The notes under the pieces were generated by a model. That model had not been told where the DNA came from. It did not search any database and saw only the letters and a program-made list of their open reading frames with translations. The position numbers and the translations under genes are program-made. Positions 1 to 11,700 of a stretch of 64,000 bases of DNA are shown here, in pieces. Numbering within the stretch: position 1 is the first letter of the stretch; each line of letters begins with the position of its first letter. Source of the stretch: Primula veris. Taxonomy: Eukaryota > Streptophyta > Magnoliopsida > Ericales > Primulaceae. The stretch is taken from positions 27,722,711 through 27,786,710 of the forward strand of contig OY821741.1 in assembly GCA_963682055.1 (NCBI GenBank), written 5' to 3'.

Positions 1-375
1 CTCCTCGCCCTCAAAAGGATCTCAAATGAGCAGTCTAAAAATGGGTTTACATTCAATGGCAGATTTTGCTTTGTCAGCAGATCTGGTAAGAGGAGCCATC
101 TCATAAAAAGGTTAGGAGATGAAAGAAGTTACAAGAGCGATAAAAAGAGTTATATGAGAAATAAATAGAAAAACAACAGAAGGGAGCATTTATTGAAAGT
201 CAAGGGGCACAAGAAACTAAAAAACACAACGGTCCAAATTCAAAAGAAAGCATGAGCTACAATGATACACATGTACCTATTCGAAAAAATAAAATAAAAA
301 CACGTAGAGACACCAACAATAATAAAAAGAAAAAAAATATAATTAATTAATAACAACAAAAGACCCAAAATCTGA
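1..375. other. No gene recognised
   Basis: A-rich DNA downstream (on the minus strand) of the first small coiled-coil gene. Short overlapping frames exist but show no domain or motif. It may include the 3' untranslated part of that gene; no polyadenylation signal was assigned. Confidence 0.4.
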
Positions 376-852
376 TCAGAGATTATTAGGGGGGAAAGCC
401 AAACCCCTGACATGGGAGCAAGATCCCTGACGACTGGAAGACCTACTGCCCATAAGTCGAGCTCGGTATGAGGCATTTTCATCAGCAAGAGCATCGTTCG
501 CCGAGCCAAGAATAGCAATGTCGTCTTTAAGACGACCATTTTCAGCCAATAGACTCACAGATTCCAGAGGACCCTAATCAAATTCATCCTTGGCCTGATC
601 CCATATTTCCTCTAACTCATGCCAAGCATTCATGTGACGATCTCTCTTGAATAATAGCTCGTCCAACCGACAAGCCAAATCATCACACTCTGCCTTTTTG
701 ATTAGCCAGAGATCATCTGTCAAGGAAGTCGATCGTCTTAGGTTCAAGGCCCTGAACTCCCTCTCAACCATGAGCAAACGTTGGCGAGTCTGAGTTAGCA
801 ACTCGTCCAAATCCCTCACCCGAGCATGAACTCCCATCCGAGGAGCAGCCAT
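376..852 (-). pseudogene. Small coiled-coil protein 1 (158 codons, one in-frame TAG)
   Basis: I do not recognise the family. From the ATG at 850-852 the frame runs 92 codons to a TAG, then continues open in the same frame for about 65 codons to 376. The first part is rich in Leu, Glu, Arg and Asp with heptad-like spacing (a predicted coiled coil) and contains FKRDRH; the second part continues the coil (LLAENGRLKDD, ADENASYRARL) and ends in a Ser/Arg tail (GSRSSSRQ). The single TAG could be a decayed Gln codon, or the protein could end there. A TATA-like sequence lies about 105 bp upstream of the ATG. It is the first of three similarly built minus-strand genes spaced roughly 700-850 bp apart, so a tandem family is inferred. 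No signal peptide or membrane segment is visible. A TE-derived accessory ORF is an alternative origin. Confidence 0.45.
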
Positions 853-954
853 TTATGAATCAGCAGTTACCTTTAGTATTTTCCTTTAGCATGATGAAAA
901 TTTCATGAAATAGAGAGAGAGATTAGAGATGAGAAATGAAAAACATGGGCAAGG

Positions 955-962
955 TATTTATA
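955..962 (-). promoter_or_regulatory. TATA box of coiled-coil gene 1
   Basis: TATAAATA on the minus strand, about 105 bp upstream of the ATG at 852. The matching position in the other two small genes supports a real promoter. Confidence 0.45.
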
Positions 963-1259
963 GGACATGGAAAGCAAAAAGTGACTAAAAAGCATGATGA
1001 CGCACAAATAAAGGTACAAACAACTTTGTGTGATAAGTGTCAGAAAGAGTACGAACAGGAATCACGTAGGCATATATAAAAAATAGGGAAAAGCAAAAAA
1101 AAGATTCAAAAGCCTACATCATACAGTCAAAAAGAAGACAAACATCGAATAAAACAAAACAAAAACAAAACAAAAACAAAATTAAATTGTTATTTCATTA
1201 ATAAAAGAAATGTTACAAGAGAGGTTACATCATTGAAAATAAAAACGACAAAGAGAAAT

Positions 1260-1558
1260 TTAAAGATCAACCGATGAAGAATGGAACCGACGAGATGGCC
1301 CAGCCACATCTCCACCCTTTAGACCATCAGCCCTCCCACGGAGAATCTCATTCTCATCAACCAAATCCAGGCGTGCTTTCCTGTTATACTTCAACTCAGA
1401 CCTTAAACAGTCAACTCCCTCACCATCTCACTATGATGGTATTGCATGATTTTCAACTTGACCTCTGTTTCTAAGAGCATCCGCTTCACATTATGAAAAT
1501 AAGCCTCATAAGCCTCCACTTGCAAGGCCAGAGCACTTTTGGAGTAGGAAGAAGACAT
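1260..1558 (-). pseudogene. Small coiled-coil protein 2 (frameshifted)
   Basis: Start ATG at 1556-1558 (protein begins MSSSYSKSA). The first 50 codons form a Leu/Glu/Lys-rich probable coiled coil and reach a TAA near 1403. Moving one base at about 1415 opens a second stretch (LRSELKYNRKARLDL, VDENEILRGRADGL) that ends in a Ser/Arg tail (GPSRRFHSSSVDL) at 1260. That tail and the DEN..RGRA segment resemble the end of coiled-coil gene 1, so I infer one gene of about 99 codons with a 1-nt indel. A TATA-like sequence lies about 100 bp upstream, with a four-copy direct repeat just beyond it. A start further upstream in the same frame, at 1657, would add a hydrophobic leader that I consider 5' UTR. 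Confidence 0.4.
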
Positions 1559-1655
1559 TTTTGAAAGTAAATACGTAAAGATAAGAGGTTTATACAGTAA
1601 GAGAGAGAGAGAACTATTAAAGGAGGCAATGGAGAAAAAGTGTATTACTAAGGAC

Positions 1656-1667
1656 ACTTATATATGG
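1656..1667 (-). promoter_or_regulatory. TATA box of coiled-coil gene 2
   Basis: Minus-strand CCATATATAAGT about 100 bp upstream of the ATG at 1558, directly next to the upstream repeat array at 1690-1850. Confidence 0.4.
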
Positions 1668-1689
1668 ATACAGATAAGTATGAATTGTG

Positions 1690-1850
1690 GAAGTGCAACC
1701 GTTCAAAGAAGACCATTGGACGCGTGTCAAGTAAAAAGGCAAAACCGTTTAAAGAAAACCATTGGATTCGTATCCCTTGGGGAAACGCAACCGTCTAAAG
1801 AAAACCATTAGATACATGTCAACTGGAGAAGTGAAACCGTCTAAATGATC
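1690..1850. repeat. Four-copy degenerate direct repeat (period about 46 bp) in the promoter of gene 2
   Basis: The core AACCGTYTAAAGAAAACCAT followed by TGGA..CRTGTCAA recurs starting near 1697, 1743, 1789 and 1834, with the last copy partial. CGTGTC-like words resemble G-box/ABRE half sites, and a CACGTGGC lies further upstream near 1951. The array lies immediately upstream of the TATA box of the small gene at 1558, so a regulatory role is possible but not shown. Confidence 0.55.
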
Positions 1851-2120
1851 CCCAAGGGATAACGCATGGGAAAAATCAAACAAGAATCTTTTGAAATTCA
1901 AATAGTTATAGGCGCATGAGTGTAACAGAACCCACCTTATCATCACAAGACACGTGGCGAAAAGAAAGAATGTAAAAAAAACAACTCAAAAAGCGGCCAA
2001 ATATTCGGAAAATAAGACACGAATGTAGTAAAAACATCAAAAAGAGCATTCAAAATTAAAGGGGAATTACAAATGAAGATCTTTATTACAAATAAGAAGA
2101 ACAAAATTACAACGGATAAT

Positions 2121-2411
2121 TTAAACATTCGAAGTGCCAGCATCACCATCGTCAGGCCCTTTCTTCAGGTGAGCATGCAATTCTTTCACGGGAAGCTTGT
2201 AAGCCCTCTTATATGTCTTATGCCTATCCCGAGAGGATTTAAACATGCAGGCCCGACTAGTCGCCCAATCTAAGTCAGATTGGGTCAAATAAAGGGCAGC
2301 CTCCAGAAAAGCTACCCTCCTCTCAAGGCCAGGCACCTTTCTGGCCTCGCCCTCTAGATGAGCTTGATATTCACGAAAGTTGTCCCTGCTCGACTCATTA
2401 GGAGGGGCCAT
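2121..2411 (-). CDS. Small coiled-coil protein 3 (96 aa, open)
   Basis: Family unknown. The chosen ATG is at 2409-2411 (MAPPNESSRDNF). An in-frame ATG at 2552 would add a hydrophobic leader, but the intervening bases hold a TATA box, so I treat them as promoter and UTR. The 96-residue product is charged and helical with Leu-rich heptads (LERRVAFLEAALYL, SDLDWA), includes SSRDRH, comparable to FKRDRH in coiled-coil protein 1, and ends in an acidic Gly/Ser tail (PDDGDAGTSNV). It is the only one of the three tandem genes without an internal stop or frameshift. A cytoplasmic or nuclear coiled-coil partner role is all that can be inferred. Confidence 0.45.
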   Translation of the reverse strand: MAPPNESSRDNFREYQAHLEGEARKVPGLERRVAFLEAALYLTQSDLDWATSRACMFKSSRDRHKTYKRAYKLPVKELHAHLKKGPDDGDAGTSNV

Positions 2412-2476
2412 AATTGCAATCCAAAACAGTAACAATGATATGTAAAGCAATAAGAAAAAAAGCAACAAGGAGTTCG

Positions 2477-2483
2477 TTTTATA
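2477..2483 (-). promoter_or_regulatory. TATA box of coiled-coil gene 3
   Basis: Minus-strand TATAAAA (context CCCCTATAAAACG) about 68 bp upstream of the ATG at 2411. Confidence 0.45.
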
Positions 2484-2636
2484 GGGGGTGGACAAATGGA
2501 ATATCAATAATCTTATCGATAAGGGAAAAGACACATGAACTTTCCAAGACAATCAATCACAGTAATAAAGACAAAGATATAAAGGAACTAGGTCGACTGA
2601 CTACATAGCGAGCCTAGGAAATTGGCTAGTAGCAAA

Positions 2637-2976
2637 TTAAATTATCAAGAAAACGTTTGAAATTCCAAGGTCGAGAGGAAACCTTTGAAAACCGAGCACA
2701 TGAGAGGAAACCTGTTCAAACCGAGCATGATGACTCTCTCGTCGTGGAGACCGTAATGAGAAAGTCAGGGAGCACTTGATGTGACATGAAAATAATACCC
2801 GATAAGTGGTATTCAGCAATGACCCGACCCATATAATTAAAGCGGGTATCCAATGCATCATATATGGGAAACACATTCAGCATAAGGCTATAATGGTCTT
2901 TTCCTTCATAAAAGAGGAAAGGCAAGGACCCATTGGACTGACTCCAAATGATAGAAGCCCACTGAACTAAAAGCAC
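2637..2976 (-). other. Unclassified overlapping minus-strand frames
   Basis: Two overlapping frames (2716-2976 and 2637-2876) together suggest a stretch of protein-like sequence such as WASIIWSQSNGSLPFLF and VFPIYDALDTRFNYMGRVI. I recognise no domain. It ends where the truncated copia element begins, so it may be the remnant of a gene cut by that junction. No start context or promoter was found. Confidence 0.2.
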
Positions 2977-2982
2977 CGGTGG

Positions 2983-5839
2983 ATGTTCAAGAACTATGAG
3001 ACGGTAGAGGGAGAAAGCTGCTTCATGGGGAATTCTTCTACTTCCAATGTGTCAGGAAAAGCAACGGTGGTGATGAAGACGACCTCTGGTAAAGAGCTAA
3101 GGTTGACAGGGGTGCTCCATGTTCTGGATATCCGTAATAATCTGGTATCCGGTTCTGTGATGGTGAATGACGGTTTTAAGCTTGTTTTTCAATCTGATAA
3201 AATTGTAATCACCAAAAATGGTGTCTATGTAGGTCGTGGCTATATGACCAATGTCATGTTTAAATTGATTGTAGGGACAACATCTCCCAATAAAGGTGCT
3301 AAAGTCGAGGCTAGCACTAGTAATATAATGACTGTTGCCCAAGAGGCCAATAATAAAAATTCTGATTTTGCTTATATATTTGATTCATTTCATTTGTGGC
3401 ATGGTATATTAGGTCACGTGAATTATAATTCGTTAATGAAATTAATATCACTAAAACTAATACCAAATTTTGTCTTTAATAAGCAACATAAATGTGAAAT
3501 ATGTGTAGAGGCAAAATTAACCAAATCTTCATTTCAACATGTTGAACGAGAAAGTGAACCTCTCGATCTAATACACACGGATGTGTGCGACTTAAAGTTT
3601 GTACAAACAAGAGGAGGGAAAAAGTACTTTATCACATTTATAGATGATTATACTAGATACTGCTATGTTTACTTAATGAAAAGTAAAGACAAAGTGGTAG
3701 AGAAATTCGCTCTTTATAAGACCGAAGTTGAAAATTAACTCAATAAAAAGATTAAAACATTGAGAAGTGATAGAGGCGATGAATATGAATCACCATTTGA
3801 GAAAATATGTGCTGAAAGCGGCATTATACACCCCATACACTCCCGAGCCAAATGGGGTTGTCGAGCGTAAAAATAGAACGCTAAAGGAAATGATAAATGA
3901 TATGCTAATTAGTTCTGGGTTACCCTAGAACATGTGGGGAGAAGCGATACTTTCCGCAAACTATTTTTAAACAAGTTAGCACATAAGAAGTGAGATAAAC
4001 CACCATATGAATTATGAAAAGGTCATCAACCCAGTTACAAGAACCTGCGAGTTTGGGGTTGCCTCATGAAGCTCCTAGTTCCCACTCATAAGAGGATGAG
4101 AATTGCTCCTAAAACAGTGGACTATGTGTTCATCAGATATGCACATAATAGTAGTGCATATCGGTTTCTCGTACACAAGTCGAACAATCCTGATATGCAC
4201 GTAGATACGTATATTGAAAGCCGAGAGGCCTCTTTCTTTGAGGATATCTTTCCTCGTAAAGTACCAACATCTGTACCAACTCGAGAGTTGAATAGTGAAG
4301 GAAATGTGGGGGCAAGTGAACCGACATAGGAAGAGGAAGAGTCTTGGCGTAGCAAAAGGGCAAGGAAGGAAACTTCATTTGGACCTGATTTTTTAACCTT
4401 CATGGTATAAGGCAAACCGGTGACATATAAACAAGCTATGTCAACACTGGATTCCCAATATTGGGAAGAAGCAATCAAAAATGAGATTGAATCAATCATG
4501 CAAAACCACACTTGAGAACTAGTGGATCTTCCGCAAGGATGTAAACCCCTAGGTCATAAATGGATCTTCAAGAGGAAGTTAAGGGTTGATGGCACGATTG
4601 AGAAATACAAGGCGAGACTTGTAGTCAAGGGCTTCAGGAAAAATGAAGTTGTTGATTATTTTGATATGGAAATACATCAAATGGATGTCAATATGACTTT
4701 TCTAAATGGAGAATTGGAAAAAGAAATTTACATGGAACAACCGGAAGGGTTTATAGTTCCTGGTAAAGAGCACCAAGTGTGCTAACTTGTAAATGCTCTA
4801 TATGGACTCAAACAAGCACCTAAGCAATGACACGAGAAGTTTGATAGAATTATGATATCAAACGGATTTTGTATTAATGAGTGCGATAAGTGTGTCTACA
4901 CTAAAAGAAGTAGAAGAGACGGTGTGGTAGTCTGTCTCTATGTGGATAACATGATTATAATTGGGAGTACTGATAGGATCACGTCCACAAAGAAAATGTT
5001 GTCATGACACTTCGATATGAAGGACGTGGGTATAGCTGATGTAATACTTGGTATGAAGATAACCAAAACATCATAGGGGTATGCACTGTCACAAAGTCAT
5101 TATGTTAAACAAGTACTAGACAAGTTTGACAAGGGCAATAAGGCGATGTCCAGAACCCCAATTGAGTTTAACGGTAACCTAAAAAAGAATTTCGGTAAGA
5201 GTGTGAATCAATTGGAGTTCTCTCAGACCATAGGTAGTCTCACGTACATAATGAATTGCACTAGACCAGACATATCAAACACATTGTGTATGACTGAGCA
5301 GGTACACCAGCAATCCTAATGAGGAACACTGGAAGGTCATCATGAAACTTCTCAGATATATGAAGTTTACAGCCGATTACGGGCTGCACTATGCCATATA
5401 TCCAGCGGTATTGGAAGGGTACTCACATGCCAACGGGATATCAGACTCCAATAGCACAAGGTCTACGAGTGGATATGTGTTTATAATGGGAGGAGCTACC
5501 GTGTTTTGGAGATCCTCCAAACAGACATGTATCACAAGGTCAACTATGGAATCATAATTCATAGCGTTAGACCTAGCAACTGAGGAGGCATATTGGCTAA
5601 GAAGTCTCTTGGAAGGAATTCCAATATGACCAAAACCTGTTCCTGCGATAAGCATGCATTGTGATAGTCAATCAGCTATTGCATGGGCTCAGGATCATAT
5701 GTATGATGGAATGTCTCGACATATACGTCGGAGACATAAATCCATAAGAGAGTTGTTATCTAATGGTGTGGTATCCTTAGATTTTGTGAGATCAAAGGAA
5801 AACATTGCATATCCATTAACAAAAGACTTGACTCAATAA
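2983..5839 (+). pseudogene. pol: copia pol remnant: integrase, RT, RNase H
   Basis: The integrase zinc region (HLWHGILGHVNYNSL with CEICVEAK) is at about 3394-3516, followed by the first catalytic Asp in LIHTDVCD and a second in LRSDRGDEY after a TAA at 3736. RT begins with HKWIFKRKLRVDGT near 4554. About 25 residues that normally separate the KGF and QMDV motifs are deleted near 4660-4670 (YFD joins EIHQMDV). The RT signature reads YVDN instead of YVDD near 4940, so a metal-binding Asp is lost (GAC to AAC type). RNase H follows ([23 protein letters not shown]) and the frame ends at 5839. More than ten stops or shifts interrupt it. It is non-functional. Confidence 0.85.
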
Positions 5840-6460
5840 GGAGTTGAAACGTCATCGTACGGAATGGGATTAAAACTCATTAAATTGGTGGCCCCTCCAT
5901 AGACAACCCAACCTAAACGGAATCTTTCCTACTAGGTTCAAAGGGAAACTGAACTGTGAGTGTAACCGAACAAAGCACTCAAGAACCTGTAGTTCCCAGC
6001 CCATTTCTGCTATGACAGAGTGATAGACCTATACCATACTAAGGGTGAGCTTGAAGCTCTTAATGAACTAAGTAACTTGACGGTCAAGTAAGGTGAGTCA
6101 GGACACCATCGACTTGGAACCACCTATAATGAGTATGTAAGGTCGGTACCATGTGATGATCTTGGGCTAAATCACTAAAGCAATCAGTTGAATTTACCAA
6201 AGCAGTCCAGGACAAATATGGACAACAACTAAAGGGCCTAGTACGTGGGCAGAAATGACATTGTGCTGGTATCATATTGGGATACACAAAAATAAAGGGT
6301 TCAAAACATTTATGCTACCTAATAGCAGTATTCTGGACGGTATTACGCTACGGCAGGTTCAAGGCGCGTGCTACCTAACCTTAGGCAGTGAACTTTTGAG
6401 GATCTCATGATTTGCATTTAGGACATGAACTTTCGAGCCAATTTCATTCATGTGGAGGAT
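5840..6460 (+). other. 3' untranslated region of the truncated copia element
   Basis: Non-coding stretch between the end of RNase H and the 3' LTR. It ends in the purine-rich TGTGGAGGAT at 6451-6460, which fits a polypurine tract immediately before the LTR start TGTTGG at 6461. No separate gene is seen. Confidence 0.6.
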
Positions 6461-7858
6461 TGTTGGAAAAAATTATATTTTTATGGGTTTTCCAAATTGG
6501 TCATGAGTCCAAAAGTTTGGTCAAATTCCATGTGAAGAATCTAAATTTTAGACATTATACTCAAATGGTTTGAGTATCCATGTGACGAGCTTCGAAACGG
6601 TATATTGCATGACCTATTCGGTGAATGGGTGTGAATGGAAATTGTCTCAGAAGTTGGACCATGGAGGGAGGAAAAGCTGGAATTTGCGAAGAGTGGGAAA
6701 AACAAATGGGGGGGAAAGCCACCCAAATGTTTATCCCACATTAAAGAGGAAAAACCATTTTGAATGGTTTATATACATATCCACCACTTGAGAGGGGTAA
6801 TAGTGTCTAGCCTCATAGGTGTGTATATGCAAGAGCACCACACATGCGCATGCTCGCTCGGTCTCCGTCTCGATCTCGGTCTCGGGCTTGGGCTTGGGCA
6901 CGGGTCTCAGGACTCGGGTCTCGGTTCGCTGGTCGCGGGTGTGGGACTTGGGACTTGGGACTTGGGGAATGTTCCGGTTCCAAGAAAGTCAGAGAGTTTT
7001 GAATAATCACAAAACAGTCCCCAAATTTCTAGCAACCTTGTAACTGATGTAATTAAATGAGAATAATTACACAATTAATTCAGCAGTTTCGATTGTTGAA
7101 TTAAGTGACCATTTATGGCTGAGATTTCAGCTCAGCCTATGAGTAGGCAGCCCTCACCCACCCTCTAAACACACTTTTACAATGTGAAACAAATACGGCA
7201 TATTTTCATAGCATTTTAGAAAGAGAGAACCACCCACCAGCAGCTCGACATTGACTCGTCGCCAGTTTCTAGCGAGTCATCCGAGACGTTGTACCTTGGT
7301 ATCGAAACGCCAACTCCACTAGAAATCTTAAGGTGGTTGGGCGAATATCGGTTAAGGGCAGACTATTTAACAGTCGCCTCGTCTTTTATTTTTTCTATCT
7401 TTTCATTTCATTTCATTTCAGTACTTTAATTCTGTAATTTAAATTCAGTATTATAATTTGATGTACTTAGCTGTAATATTTCTATTCTATCTTTTTTTTT
7501 CTGTAATTTATTTAAAATACTGTTTATTTTCTGTAATTTCAATTTTGTAATTTAATTCCTGTAATTAGTATAGTTTCATTTCAGTCCTTTAATTTCTTTT
7601 CAAACCATAACATTCCGGCTATTAAGTTTATACTTTCCAGTCCGGCATTTTCTATTTATTACAATTCAGTCTGTCAGATTATTAATTAATAATAATCGGA
7701 CTAACAGTTTGTTTTAATTACTAGTTAGACCAAACAGTTTGTAATCTGTAATTTTCAGTACCCATTCTGAATTAATAATAGATTAAATTGTTTGTTTGTT
7801 TATTCTTTTTAATCATTTTATTATTTATAAATTATTATTTCGTACACGGAAAACAACA
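6461..7858 (+). repeat. 3' LTR of the truncated copia element (about 1.4 kb)
   Basis: Starts TGTTGGAAAA directly after a purine tract and ends AAACAACA. A TATA-like TTTATATACAT is at about 6768-6778. It includes a G/T/C-rich simple repeat at 6856-6966 and a T-rich right half. The right end is placed by the terminal CA only, since no second LTR is present to compare. Confidence 0.65.
6856..6966 (+). repeat. Degenerate GGTCTCGGGCTTGGG-type microsatellite inside the LTR
   Basis: Interspersed GTCTCGG, GGGCTTGG and GGGACTTGG units in an otherwise AT-rich LTR. It creates spurious open frames on both strands (Ser/Val/Gly/Leu-rich), which I do not count as genes. Confidence 0.6.
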
Positions 7859-8180
7859 TCTTTTTAGTTGAATTGGGCGGTAGTAGTGATCTTATGAGCT
7901 ACGCCATAAAATAAGCACAAACTCTTTAACAAGCAAAATTTGTTTGATATTTTAGTTCCAATAAGAGCAAGTTTGTGCTTCAGATTATTACCTACAAACC
8001 AAGGGTTTCTGTTTGATGGTGTATGCATTGATTGTGGGAGAAAAGAGGAATTATGTAGTACTTTTGAGAATGGTATTGAGGTCGTAAATAACAATGATTT
8101 TGATCGAAGATAAATTGTGAAAACTTTGGTAGTGAGAGAAGGGGACGATATGATCCGTTTTTTATTTGGAGGGTAATGTG
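7859..8180. other. No gene recognised; left flank of copia element 2
   Basis: Short stretch between the 3' LTR ending at 7858 and the target duplication at 8181. It is continuous with 13029 onward once the copia insertion is ignored. Minus-strand frames here lack any recognisable domain. Confidence 0.4.
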
Positions 8181-8185
8181 ATCCA
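8181..8185. repeat. Target site duplication ATCCA (left)
   Basis: Identical to 13024-13028 across the copia element; 5 bp as expected for LTR elements. Confidence 0.9.
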
Positions 8186-8533
8186 TGTTGGGGTCGATAT
8201 AGGCAAACAATGAGAAAGACAGAAAACTGAAACCGAGCACACACACTTTGATAACGGAGTTCACCCAAATTGGCTACGTCTCCGGGCCGCTACACATGGT
8301 ACTTAATATTATTATAATGAGGATTACAATCATAATCTAGCTCAACACAAGCTATGGTTCTCTCGCAAATAGAACTCTCTCACTTATAATATAAAGGTTT
8401 TGGTGTTGGTGTAATTAGAATACAAGATATTGGGGAATATAAATAGAACCATTAGTGGGTCATATTACAATTCTAGGCGATGTGGGATAATTAGAAAATA
8501 TGGCCAAACCTCATTTGGCTCCACAACTCAACA
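8186..8533 (-). repeat. 3' LTR of copia element 2
   Basis: 348 bp, aligned over its full length with 12678-13023. In the element's sense the PPT precedes it. Confidence 0.95.
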
Positions 8534-8546
8534 ATCTCCCACTTGG
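8534..8546 (-). promoter_or_regulatory. Polypurine tract of copia element 2
   Basis: Minus-strand CCAAGTGGGAGAT directly abutting the 3' LTR, as needed to prime plus-strand DNA synthesis. Confidence 0.85.
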
Positions 8547-8710
8547 AGTCAAATGTCGAGTGCTTCAAAGAACTCCAATTATCCCCGACCACCGAACTCA
8601 CTGTGCTCCACCGAGTAGAATGCTCCCATCGGTATCCTTGTATAGTAATTGATACTCTGCTGTCATCGGCGAGTTACTCAATTCTTCCAGTGTAGCGGCG
8701 ACCCTAAGCC

Positions 8711-11700
8711 TCAAACTCGGAGTCCTACTGAGGTTGCACACAGCCTCAGTTTGTCGATTGTAACAGCCTTCGTTAACATATCGGCGGGGTTCTTAGTGCC
8801 CTCAATCTTTTCTAGCGTGAAGATTCCATCTTCTAGAATGTCCCGGATAAAATGGTAATGAATCTGTATGTGCTTGGTGCGTGAATGGAATACAGGGTTC
8901 TTAGCTAGCTGAACTGCACTTTGACTATCACAGTGCCGAACTCCCTTGTCAGTTTTCTGACCGAGCTCCTTTAAGAAACCTTGGAACCAAATCATCTCTT
9001 TGCTTGCTTCCATCACCGCGACGTACTCAGCCTCTGTGGTCGACAATGCAACAATCTTTTGTAGCTTAGATGTCTAACTCACAGTAGTACCACCGTAGGT
9101 ACAAACACATCCCGTTGTGCTCTTTCGGCTGTCCAGATCACCAGCCATGTCAGCATCCACATAGCCGTGCAGGCCTTCCGAGGTCTTTTGGAAACATAAT
9201 GCCAAACGCACGGTACCCGAGAGATATCTCAATATCCACTTCACAGCTTCCCAATGGTGCTTTCCTGGGTTACTCATGTAACGACTGACAACTCCCACTG
9301 CATGGGCAATGTCCGGTCTTGTACACACCATAGTGTACATCAAGCTACCAATTGCTGAAGCGTAGGGTATGTTCGACATACGATCCTTTCCTTCCTCATC
9401 CAAGGGTGATTGTTTCTTCGACAAGCTAAAGTGTGCGACTAGAGGTGAGCCTACAGCCTTGGCATCACTCATGCTAAACCGTGCCAACACTTTCTTCACA
9501 TACTCGGCTTGCGACAGAAACAGGGACCCATCCCTTCCTCGAGAAATCCTCATACCGAGGATCTGATTTGCGGCACCCAAATCTTTCATCTCGAACTATT
9601 TCGCCAACTGTTGCTTCACCTTGTTAATCTCAACAAGGCTTGACCCGGCGAGCAACATGTCATCTACATACAAAAGTAGTATGACGTACGAATAGTTTGA
9701 AAATCTCTTCACGAAACAGCAGTGATCACTATCACTTCTTTCGAACCCGGTATCTACCATGAAACTGTCAAACTTCTTATACCACTGTCATGGTGCTTGT
9801 TTTAGCCCGTACAAGCTCTTCCTCAGTTTGCAGACCAGTTTCTCTTTTCCCTTTTCGGCAAACCCTTCAGGTTGGAGCATGTAAATTTCTTCTTCAAGAT
9901 CTCCATGGAGAAAGGCAGTTTTCACATCTAACTGTTCAAGATGAAGATTCATATTTACAACAATGCTCAACAATAACCGAATAGTCGTCAACTTTATGAC
10001 TGGTGAAATGATCTCGGTGTAGTCAATTCCTGCCTTTTGCTGGAACCCTTTGACTACTAATCGTGCCTTATACCGTTTCGAGCCATCTTGTTCCTCCTTT
10101 AGTCGGAACACCCATTTGTTGCTCAGTGCCCTTTTCCCCTTGGGCAGTTCGGCTAACTACCAAGTCACATTCTTCTTTAGTGACTTCATCTCATCCTTCA
10201 TTGCGAGCTCCCACTTGCTCGAGTCTTTCAGCTCCAGAGCTTCTTCTCTACTTTCGGGCTCGCCTGCATCACTGAGCAATATGTAATGCAGGGAAGGTGA
10301 GTATCGGGCAGGAGGTCTCCTCTCGTGATGACCTCGGCTCAATTCAGGTTGAGGAGTTTGGGACAGCTCCTCGTCCTCTTCAGCATCTGCTGGTCGGTTG
10401 TCGAGCACCACTGGCTCATCTTCAGTGTCATTTTCCAACTCCATTCTTGGAAACGCATTCATGTCGACCATACCACTTTCCTCGGACGGGAGCGCATCTT
10501 CTTCCACCACTGCACTTTGTCGATCTTTGTACAAAATGCCTTCGTTAAAAATGACATCCTTACTGCGAATGATCTTCTTTGCTTGACCATCCCAGAAGCG
10601 ATATCCGAATTCAGCTCCACCGTACCCCACAAAGTAACACACTTTGGATTTGGAGTCAAGCTTGGTACGATCATTTATGTCGACATGGATATATGACAGA
10701 CAACCAAACACTCACAAGTGTTCATAAGATATAGGCTTTCCTATCCACTCTTCTTCGGAAATTCTCCTCTCTATTGGCACTGAGGGTCTGCGGTTAATGA
10801 GGTAAATTGCCGTGCTTACTGCATGTGCCCACAAGGCTTTGGGCAACCCACTTTGCAGTCTCATACTCCTAGCACGCTCATTGATTGTTCGGTTCATTCG
10901 CTCGGCCACGCCATTCTGCTGTGGCATTCTTCGGATGGTCTTCTCCATTCGAATGCCTTTCTGAGCACAGAACTCTACGAACTTCGCATCAATGTACTCT
11001 CCGCCGTTGTCGGACCTCAAACACTTGAGTTTATTCCCGGTCTCTAGTTCGACTATGGCCTTCCATTCTTGAAATTTCTTAAACACCTCAGACTTGTGTT
11101 TCAAGAAATAGACCCATGTTTTCCTCGTCGAATCATCGATGAAGGTCACATAGTACTGAGCTCCTCCCAATGAGGTTACTGGAGATGGTCCCCATACGTC
11201 TGAGTGGACCAGTGCTAGCTTCTCCTCCTTGGGAGCTTTTTCACCCTTCCGAAAGCTTACTTTCTTCTGCTTCCCGAAGATGCAACCTTCGCACATGTCG
11301 AGGTTGACAGACTTCAAGCCTGGAAGTTTGTTGTCCTTTGGTAACACCTTCATCCCCTTCTCACTCATGTGACCCAACCGTCGATGCCACAGTTCTGAGC
11401 AGTTTTGCGACACAGCTGTCGCGATTGTACGCTCCTCATCGGTCATGTACAGCGTACCGACCTTACTCCCTCGGGCTATCACCATAGCTCCTCGTGAAAC
11501 TTTCCAAGCTCCACAGCTGAACGAAATGGAGTGCCTTTCGGCATCAAGTTGACCTACTGAAATCAGATTCTTGGTCAACCTCGGGACATGCCTCACTTTC
11601 GTTAGCTTCCATACCGACCCGTTTGGAATGCGAATCTTCACATCGTCCATTCCAACAACATCCAACGCTTCTCCGTCGGCTAGATACACTTTACCGAAAT

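Larger units (their letters stand above)
2969..7858 (+). mobile_element. Ty1/copia element, 5'-truncated, with 3' LTR
   Basis: Homology to copia pol begins abruptly just after where the protease active site should be (first readable residues WMFKNYETVEGE). The order is protease tail, integrase, RT, RNase H, a 3' untranslated stretch, a purine-rich tract, then a 3' LTR that begins TGTTGGAAAA and ends at CA. The 5' LTR, PBS, gag and most of protease are missing, so no target duplication can be tested. Many stops and an RT deletion make it inactive. Confidence 0.85.

Noticed and set aside
6764..7043. Overlapping open frames rich in Gly, Leu, Ser and Val on both strands
   Set aside because: They come from the GGTCTCGGGCTTGGG microsatellite in the LTR.
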